Shown here piece after piece: positions 8,175 through 13,890 of a stretch of DNA of 13,890 nt. Source of the stretch: Tieghemiomyces parasiticus (taxonomy: Eukaryota; Kickxellomycota; Dimargaritomycetes; Dimargaritales; Dimargaritaceae); NCBI GenBank assembly GCA_027575765.1, contig JANBPT010001125.1:1-13890 (forward strand), in the 5' to 3' direction. Both the position numbers and the translations under genes were made by a program. The number at the start of each line of letters is the position of its first letter. The first letter of the stretch is position 1. The notes under the pieces were generated by a model. The model was not told the DNA's origin and did not search any database. It saw nothing but the letters and a program-made list of their open reading frames with translations.

Positions 8175-8558
8175 AGCGTGACGCGAGGAGGGGAGAGGGG
8201 GGTTAAGGGGGGGAGGTGCGGCGCTCAGGGTGTCGGCCGGAACGCGGGCTGCAGAGCAAGGCCAAGCTGGGGGAGGGTGAAGTAGCGCGGGAGGGCGGAT
8301 GGATGGGCGGCGTTGCGTAACGTCAAGGACCCGAGAGGGGGGACGGCAGGTGGCCAGGGAAAGCGCGGAGTGGAGGAGGCAATGGCAAGGAAGAAGGAGG
8401 GGAAGCGATCGAGTAATGAGGGAGGAGAGAGAGAGGATAGGAAGCGCGCCGGGGGTACAAAGAGCGACGAAACCCCCCACCTCGACTGGCTTTAGACCTC
8501 GGGTGTGGAGGAGACAGAGAGAGGAGAAAGGGCTGTGGGGCGGGGGCCTTAAAACCAC
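8175..8558 (-). other. Open in-frame 5' leader of the MBP1-like gene
   Basis: The reading frame of the transcription factor stays open for 128 codons upstream of the preferred start, back to an ATG at 8558. The added peptide is Ser/Leu/Pro/Arg-rich with no recognisable domain. The minus strand here is pyrimidine-rich (the plus strand is full of GGAGG and GAGAGG runs), as is common in fungal 5' UTRs and core promoters. I read it as leader rather than coding sequence, but transcript data could show an N-terminally extended isoform. Confidence 0.45.
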
Positions 8559-9500
8559 CAGGCCGTCGCGTCAACTGCAGACGCGGGGCGGGCTACGCTT
8601 GGTAGCCGAGAGACGCAGGAAGAGGGCGGGACAACAGCCGGCCAGCGTACCGCCCACAGCTACAAGCCGGTAGGGGGAGGAAAAGCTATGGGGTTGCACG
8701 GCTCCAGGGGATAGAAGGGCGCGGAGGAGGGAGAGGCGTTGTGGGCACAAGCGGGCAGCGGGAGGGCTGAAGGGGCCGGAACAAGTCGGCGTGAAGAGGG
8801 ACAGGCCGCCCGTACAGTACGTTGCGTACGTAAGGGGAGGCGGGAAAGGATGGCCAGGGAGTGCCGCTAGGAAGTGTACACACACCCCGCAACACAAGAC
8901 ACGGCGGGCACTATGGCAGGCGCCCGGCTAAATACTGCCGCACTGGGCGGGCGGAAGGAGCGTTTAGAAGGGGCTAGACAGGCCTCAGGGTCGAAGCGAG
9001 GCGGCTCCTGGCGACGGGGCCTTAGCGCGGCTGGCAAGGACACAGGGTGCGCAAAGGGAGAGGTGCCAGCTGGCGAACGCGACGAGGCGTGGTGGGGGGA
9101 GGGGGCACGCTTAGACAAGAATAGAGAGGGAAAGACTGCCGCACCGTGGCCTTCGCTGAGTAGCCAACGACTGAGCTTGGGAGAAACCCAACGGGCCGAA
9201 TCTCGAGCAATACAAAGGAGGAGGCGGATTGGCGACCGACAAGAAGGGAGGGGAGAAAAGGGCCAAGCCCCGCACGTCAAGTGGGACGAGGAAATTGGCC
9301 AATGAGCAACACGGGCGGGGAGGGGGCCAATGGCGCCTAGGCGATGTGCTATTTTCTCGCTCGCGTCGGACTTTTGAGCGGAGTAAAGGAAGGCGTAAGT
9401 GAGCGGAAGTCAGGGTCCAGTCAAAAGAAGGACGGCGTACTAAATGCGCCCAGGGGCTAAAATGCGAAGGGCTCTAGGGCGACCTGTCTGCGAATGGGCC
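8559..9500. other. Probable promoter region of the MBP1-like gene, no gene seen
   Basis: GC-rich and strongly purine-biased on the plus strand, so pyrimidine-rich on the strand of the downstream transcription-factor gene. Open frames on both strands (up to about 140 codons) have no domain and an Arg/Gly- or Pro/Ser-biased composition. No TATA box was found for the minus-strand gene in this stretch. A CCAAT cluster lies at 9228-9331. Confidence 0.45.
9228..9331. promoter_or_regulatory. Cluster of CCAAT/ATTGG boxes (candidate HAP/NF-Y sites)
   Basis: Four CCAAT cores fall within 104 bases: ATTGG at 9228-9232, the perfect palindrome ATTGGCCAAT at 9294-9303 (one core on each strand), and CCAAT within GGCCAATGG at 9327-9331. 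CCAAT boxes are bound by the HAP2/3/5 (NF-Y) complex in fungi. The cluster lies about 1.05-1.15 kb upstream of the transcription-factor ATG. It could serve that gene or an unrecognised rightward transcript. Function is inferred from motif clustering only. Confidence 0.4.
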
Positions 9501-9710
9501 ACCTCTAATTATAATGGCTGGGAGGGTATGAGTGCGAAGGAGGGGGGTACACGAACTCGCGTGACGGCACGCGGGGTTAAAAGTGGGGAAGGTGGGGATG
9601 TGGGAGTGTGGCGCGTCCAGAGTGCAAATTGTGCGGCGCACCCTAGACAAAGCAATGGTGGGGAAAGGACAGGAGGGATTCCACCGGGGCCTATCTAATG
9701 AGGGCCATGC

Positions 9711-9719
9711 GGGGGGGGG
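9711..9719. repeat. G9 homopolymer
   Basis: Nine consecutive G followed by AGGAGGAGGGGAG, a purine-only stretch. It is a simple low-complexity tract in non-coding DNA. Confidence 0.8.
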
Positions 9720-10054
9720 AGGAGGAGGGGAGATTCAGTCCAAGGCTTACTTGGAGCGGCGCATGCAACAGGCTGACATTAGGGAATGTGCTTACGCGAC
9801 GTTGCTAATGTAAGTCTGTGCGTCGGAAATAGGTGGGAGTCTGGGTGTCAAGGAAGTCAAAGACGAGACCTGGTCCCGTAATTTCTTTGCCTTAAAAGTC
9901 CCGGACCTTCGTTACCCCAGGCCCAACGGCCTCGCCAGTCCTGATGGGACCGGCGGCAGGCCTTGATCCACCTCTCTCGTAGCAACCACTCGCTCTCGTT
10001 GCATGTCCCAGCATTCACAGGCCGGGCGCGTGCGCTCGCTCGCCGTCCCTCTCT

Positions 10055-10078
10055 CTCTTTCACTCTCTTTCACTCTCG
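10055..10078. repeat. CT-rich short tandem repeat
   Basis: Two copies of the 10-base unit CTCTTTCACT in tandem followed by CTC, within a longer pyrimidine-only stretch that starts near 10046. On the plus strand it resembles fungal promoter CT tracts. Confidence 0.6.
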
Positions 10079-10163
10079 CCTCTTAAGGATCCATCAAGCG
10101 CACTGCTGTATCATTACCGGCGGCGTCGTTGGTGGACAGTCGGGGATACACGTATGGTTGTGA

Positions 10164-10186
10164 ACACACACACACATACACACACA
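10164..10186. repeat. Interrupted AC microsatellite
   Basis: An AC tract of 13 bases (10164-10176), one T, then nine more bases of AC (10178-10186). Simple repeat in non-coding DNA. Confidence 0.85.
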
Positions 10187-10603
10187 TTCCCATGTCACGC
10201 CCCCGGGGCCCCGCCAATTCCTCACCGCCTGACGACGTGTTCCGCACCCATCCGCACTAAACCCATGGGACGCGACACACATGTAATCCGCAGAACCCCT
10301 CCCGCCGCCCATTAATCAAATACACCACTCCGTCGACTCCCCTTTCCACATACCCGCCCATAACACCACTGATTTCGTCGAAGCGCGCTGCGGGGTATTT
10401 TAATATCCCTTCAGTCATTACCCGACTCTTCCCAAGCCCCACCTTGCCACGTACACAACCTCTACACCGAGTGCCGGGTCCATCTTCTTGCGGTTGACAG
10501 AGCGTCGCGGCTTGCCCCACCCATACCTACAGAGACACGACAGATCATGGCCACCTGCCTAAACACACATCAGCTCGCATTGTCCCGCCCTCCTTCACCG
10601 GCT

Positions 10604-10611
10604 GTATAAAA
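10604..10611 (+). promoter_or_regulatory. Possible orphan TATA box
   Basis: TATAAAAA on the plus strand, at the end of a pyrimidine-rich stretch. The nearest downstream ATG (10628) opens a 91-codon frame without a recognisable domain and lies too close for a normal TATA-to-start distance. An in-frame ATG at 10796 would leave a 35-residue product. It could mark a non-coding transcript or be chance. Confidence 0.2.
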
Positions 10612-10627
10612 AACATCATTCCATACG

Positions 10628-12499
10628 ATGCGCACCTTCACCGTCACCTCTCTACATACTATCGAGGCGGCTGCCATTTGGCAGTTCCTCCCCTATCCTC
10701 TCCTCTCCTTTCCCTCGGTGACCGGGCGCCCTCATCATTACAACGGACGGACAATAGACCAAATAGCCACTTGGCGGAGGAGGGACGCTGATCCTATGTC
10801 CGAAAGCATATGGTGTGTGGACGAGGAGACCAAAGGGCGAATCTCCTCCTCTCCCTCTAGCCCGTCGCAAGTAGACGACAATAAAGGAGAGAACTCCCCG
10901 TAGGCAGAAGCAATCTGTCGCGCCAGCTACGGGCGAATGACTGAAGGCCATATCCCTGGCCTCCAAGGCCAAGGGAGGGTGCGAGGAAGAGGAGGAGGAG
11001 GGACATCCACAGATGATAATATTGGTCAAGTCTTGGGGGTGACTTGCCATGTGAGAGAGTAGGGGGGGGAGGAGAAAAGTTGATCTGGTTGTGAAGCACG
11101 CGGCGTTGGTGACGGTCGGATAGCAGTCCAAATGATCATGGCTAGATATCAAGGCAGGCAATTGCCGATCGGGAAGGCTGTCAAGGCGGACGGGACCTGC
11201 CGTGACCGAAATGGCGTCCAAAGGATGAAACCTGCGGCCATAAGCATGATAAGGGTCCGGGTCGCCACCCCCCTTGCTGCGTGGACAGGGATACCGGGCC
11301 AAAGTGGCCTCAGATAAGGGAATGATTGATGGGTATGTGGCCTCCCTCCGGTACGTCGTGAGAGTAGACCGCGGTGGTACAACCCAAGACGAATGAGGCA
11401 TCAAAATGCAGAATTTGTCTCTTGGAATAGATATAGAGCCCAAGAGGTTCCACGATAGGCCAAAAGTTCGTAGGGAAACGAGGCAAGGAGGGCAACGTAA
11501 TGGGATCACGGACACGCCCATCCCCGCATGATGCAGACCCATAGACGCACACCATCTGCCTGTTGGGTCATACGGAATTATTACTAGCCCAGCGCGGCCT
11601 GATTATCTAGTCACGGCTTCCCTCCCTCCTTTTATCAGTACACAACTATTTGGTCATATCGGCATTACCATCACCGCCCAAGGGTGGAGGGGGGTGCAGC
11701 CATCCCTACGCTATCAACCGTAAATAACAATGAAGATGGACGATGGTGCCTTGTTTAGAAGGTACGCAAGAACACACACACACAGATGGAAATGGTACAC
11801 AGCACAACTGGTAGAAAACGAATAGTATGGACTAAAAGAAGCGGGATTTGATGACCTATCTACAGGGACACAAAGAAGATGGAAAGGAAAGGACAGCAGG
11901 TGCCACAGGAAGGGCGGGGGAATGGGGGTGGAAAACAGGATTAAAAGATCATCATAAGCGCAGTCCCCTCCCCTCCCCTCCTCGCGGTATATAGGTGCGG
12001 CAATGGCAGGGATGCTGGGGAGGGAGACGGCTGCTCGTTGGTGGGTAATTAAGAGTACAGATACAAAAGAAAAGAAAGCCGCTGGTGGATGTGGCGGAAT
12101 GGGAGAGCACAACCGCGCACGTAAGAGCCAGGTAGGGGGTGGGGTGAAGTGGTGGTGATAACTATAGCCGACGAGCCTCCCCACTAGCACTTGGTCGGGG
12201 GAGGCGAATTCCTCCCCCCCTCTCCATGTTAGTGCAAAGTCTGGGAAGCTAGAAAGCGCCGTGACTGGAGACACCCCTGCAAAGGAGAGGAAGAACGACA
12301 GCTGTCCGAGCCAATCCGCCAGGAGGATATGAAGACAAGCCGAACCCCCTCGGGAACACCGTCACTTCTTAACCACACACACGCACCCTGACGCGTCCAA
12401 AAAGCCACGCACCCTTACACACACTCTTTCCCTCTCCACACCAGCAACCAACGTGTGAGACCAATGAAGTCGAATATAAAAAGACGGTCGGCAGGGAGT
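10628..12499. other. Gene-free stretch, only unsupported orphan ORFs
   Basis: No gene could be supported. The longest open frames are on the minus strand: 10652-11542 (296 codons) and 11714-12274 (186 codons). Neither shows a domain, a conserved motif or a plausible coding composition; the second is rich in Phe/Leu/Pro/Ser because it reads pyrimidine-rich DNA. The stretch includes a G8 run (11062-11069), an AC tract (11772-11784) and, at its right end, the presumed 3' UTR of histone H1. Confidence 0.4.
11772..11784. repeat. AC dinucleotide tract
   Basis: Thirteen bases of alternating AC in non-coding DNA, the third AC/GT array on the 8-14 kb side of the window if the short tract near 12374 is counted. 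Confidence 0.75.
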
Positions 12500-13652
12500 T
12501 TAGGCCTTGGTCTTCTTAGTGGCCGTGGCCTTCTTCGGCTTTGCGGCGGCCTTCGTCGTGGCGGCCTTGGGCTTTGCGGCAGCCTTCGCCTTCGGGGCAG
12601 CCGTGGCCTTCTTTGCCGTCGTGGCGGCCTTGGCCTTGGGCTTCGCAGCGGTTTTGGCGGCAGTGGCTGCCGGCTTCTTAGCCGCCGCAGTCGTCTTCTT
12701 GGCGGCGGCGGGCTTGGCACCGGTAGGAGTAGGGCTGGAGGCCTTCCGCTTGGTACCAGCAGTGGCAGTGGTGGCCGTCTTCTTGGGCTTAGCAGCCGCT
12801 TTGGTGGTGGTGGTAGCCTTCTTGGCAGCTGTGGTCGAGGTCTTCTTGGGCTTAGCAGCCGCAGACTTGGCCTTGGCGGTCTTCTTGGGCTTGGCGGCAG
12901 CCGACTTGACGGGCTTCTTGGCCTCAGCCTTAGCGTCCGCAGACAGTTTGATGGTGCCGCTAGGACCGTTAGGCAGCACGAAGGTGCCGGCCTCGGTGCC
13001 ACGCTTCAGGGCCTGGCTGAGCTGACGAGCAACGACATCCTCGCTGACCTTGTAGTTGGCCAGGATATACTTCTTGATGGCCTGACGGCTGCTGCCCTTG
13101 CGGTCCTTCAGGGTAATGATGGCAGCCTGAAAGCGAGGGGGAACAAAAATAAATAAATAAAAGGCAGATAATGATGATTAATATGGGTGGTTGATGTGGA
13201 CATGGCTCCGGCTTAGCGGATAGCCAGTCCTGTAATCTACTTGTCCGAGTCGAGCTCACCGCCGCAATGGCCCCCCAACGACATTATACTAGGTGCCCTT
13301 GATCTCTTGACCCCAGGGGTGGACGGACACCCATGCACCTGGTCCGTACCCTCCCCCCAGGGGAGAGATATCGAGAAGTGAGACATTTACCACACGTCAC
13401 CTTCTCGAGCACGTATCCTGCATCCGCACGCGCCTCACTCGCACACTACGGATGTCGGGTGGCGGCGTGTGGTTGCAAGCGGGGTGAGGAGGCCGTGCGC
13501 GGCCTGACACGCCTGGGACCAACGTCACCGAAACTATGGTACTGGCAGCACTGATAAATGTACAAACCCACCTTAATCATGTCGGCGTACTTGGGGTGCT
13601 CGGGGGCCTTGCGGGCCACGGCGGCCTTGGAGGTAGTCTTGGGGGCAACCAT
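12500..13652 (-). CDS. H1: Linker histone H1 (two exons)
   Basis: The CDS is complement(join(12500..12..13126,13572..13652)) in meaning: exon 1 is 13652-13572 (27 codons) and exon 2 is 13126-12500 (208 codons plus TAA), giving 235 aa. Linker histone H1 binds nucleosome entry/exit DNA and compacts chromatin. The winged-helix globular domain begins at about residue 18 with EHPKYADMIK and continues after the splice with AAIITLKDRKGSSRQAIKKY. It includes VARQLSQALKRGTEAGTF and ends at about residue 92 near SGTIKL. The tail is a Lys/Ala/Pro/Thr disordered region with repeated AAAKPKKT-type units, typical of H1. The splice is phase 0, AAG|gtgggt at the donor and ctttcag|GCT at the acceptor, and exactly restores the conserved MIKAAI sequence. 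There is one globular domain, unlike budding-yeast Hho1, which has two. It lies in tandem with the MBF-like gene on the minus strand, 4.3 kb upstream of it. Confidence 0.95.
12777..12905. repeat. Internal DNA repeats encoding the H1 tail
   Basis: A 23-base sequence starting GTCTTCTTGGGCTTAGCAGC is exactly repeated at 12777-12799 and 12840-12862, with a diverged third copy from 12879. On the coding strand each encodes an (A)AAKPKKT unit. Exact nucleotide identity, beyond what the protein repeat requires, suggests recent unit duplication or gene conversion. Confidence 0.7.
13127..13571 (-). other. Histone H1 intron (445 nt, GT-AG)
   Basis: The donor is AAG|GTGGGT and the acceptor is CTTTCAG|GCT, on the minus strand. 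A pyrimidine-rich, T-rich tract precedes the acceptor, including a TTTATTTATTTATTTTTG segment. Retaining the intron would add in-frame codons and then disrupt the globular domain. No ORF or structured RNA was recognised inside it. Confidence 0.9.
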
Positions 13653-13828
13653 TGCGAGCGGAAGGTAGTGAGGGCGAGTAAACGGGATGGGTACACGAGT
13701 AAACCGAGGTATGCAGAGTCGGGGGTGTCTGGCAATGGAAGGGCAGGAAGGAGTGTTATGTCTTGAAGTGAAACTAGGGAAGCGAACAGAAAGGAAGCGT
13801 GTGAAGGGCGGTCGCGGACACGACTGAG

Positions 13829-13838
13829 AATATATAGC
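13829..13838 (-). promoter_or_regulatory. TATA box of histone H1
   Basis: The minus strand reads GCTATATATT here, a good TATA element about 178 bases upstream of the H1 ATG. A start of transcription near 13800 would give a 5' UTR of about 150 bases. The intervening minus-strand sequence is pyrimidine-rich. No ACGCGT (MCB) core lies in the visible 238 bases upstream of the ATG, but the promoter continues past the window edge. Confidence 0.6.
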
Positions 13839-13890
13839 GCGGGTGAAAACCCCTCGATTCGGCTGGAAGGGGGAGGGAGGGAGGGAAGGG

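Larger units (their letters stand above)
9501..10627. other. Gene-free stretch with a composition switch
   Basis: No supportable gene. The plus strand changes from purine-rich (G runs, for example 9711-9719) to pyrimidine-rich at around 9850-9900 and stays C/T-rich to about 10720. A donor-like GTAAGT occurs at 9810-9815, at the end of an 76-codon frame starting at 9583, but no convincing partner exon was found. The stretch also holds a CT-rich tandem repeat and an AC microsatellite, listed separately. Confidence 0.45.

Noticed and set aside
8874..9305. 143-codon plus-strand frame divergent from the MBP1-like gene.
   Set aside because: Arg/Gly/Ala/Glu-rich composition follows from purine-rich promoter DNA. 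There is no domain, and it overlaps the probable CCAAT regulatory cluster.
9583..9815. Small plus-strand frame ending at a consensus donor (GTAAGT at 9810), suggesting the first exon of a gene.
   Set aside because: Several downstream CAG acceptors exist, but none joins it to an exon with recognisable or sustained coding sequence. Part of it reads a G9 homopolymer.
11714..12274. 186-codon minus-strand frame with hydrophobic stretches resembling a membrane protein.
   Set aside because: The Phe/Leu/Pro/Ser composition follows from reading pyrimidine-rich and AC/GT-repeat DNA. There is no coherent helix pattern or domain.
5139..12396. ACGCGT (MCB) cores suggesting MBF autoregulation: 5139, 5960, 6083 (within TGACGCGTCA), 6855, 7481 and 12391 (within GACGCGTC).
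   Set aside because: Six copies is only modestly above chance for 13.9 kb of GC-rich DNA. Five are inside coding sequence and one is just past the H1 stop codon. None lies in the region upstream of either the MBP1-like or H1 start, so they do not support a regulatory circuit.
8559..12499. tRNA, 5S rRNA or spliceosomal snRNA genes hidden in the large gap.
   Set aside because: I looked for B-box (GGTTCGANNCC), 5S, U1, U2, U4, U5 and U6 core sequences by eye on both strands and found none. A covariance-model search would be decisive.
12415..13156. Long open frames over the H1 gene, including a 233-codon Gly/Leu/Arg-rich plus-strand frame and a 195-codon Pro/Arg-rich minus-strand frame.
   Set aside because: They are shadows of the repetitive Lys/Ala codons of the H1 tail read in other frames.

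Overview
This is eukaryotic nuclear DNA, almost certainly fungal. The evidence is an MBF/SBF-type APSES cell-cycle transcription factor, a family known only from fungi, together with a linker histone H1 gene split by a GT-AG intron, a TATA box and an AATAAA poly(A) signal. The GC-rich coding sequence, the Ser/Thr/Pro/Ala-rich low-complexity protein segments and the single-globular-domain H1 fit an early-diverging 'zygomycete'-grade fungus, but the exact lineage is inference. No bacterial, viral or transposon genes, CRISPR arrays, tRNAs or rRNAs were seen.

Layout. (1) 1-1403, plus strand: a Ser/Thr/Pro-rich membrane protein with a long hydrophobic hairpin and two L-P-x-Y motifs near the C-terminus. 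Its reading frame is open to the left edge, so it may be 5'-truncated. (2) 1404-3107: a 1.7 kb convergent intergenic region with homopolymeric G and C tracts, a possible G-quadruplex and GT/CA microsatellites. (3) 3108-8174, minus strand: an unusually large (1688 aa) intronless Mbp1/Swi4-like protein with an N-terminal KilA-N DNA-binding domain, ankyrin repeats, a coiled coil and a conserved C-terminal helical segment. (4) 8175-12499: 4.3 kb without a convincing gene. It holds the 5' leader and probable promoter of the transcription factor, including a CCAAT cluster near 9228-9331, then low-complexity DNA with only weak orphan ORFs. (5) 12500-13652, minus strand: histone H1 in two exons, with a TATA box at about 13830.

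How the genes relate. MBF/SBF factors drive G1/S transcription, and histones are S-phase products, so the transcription factor and H1 share a cell-cycle theme. They are separated by 4.3 kb, and the sequence shows no direct regulatory link: the H1 promoter contains no ACGCGT (MCB) core. I found no undescribed multi-gene system. The most interesting points are the expanded transcription factor with a non-basic residue in its DNA-binding wing, the untruncated upstream frames of two genes, and the paired L-P-x-Y motifs in the membrane protein.
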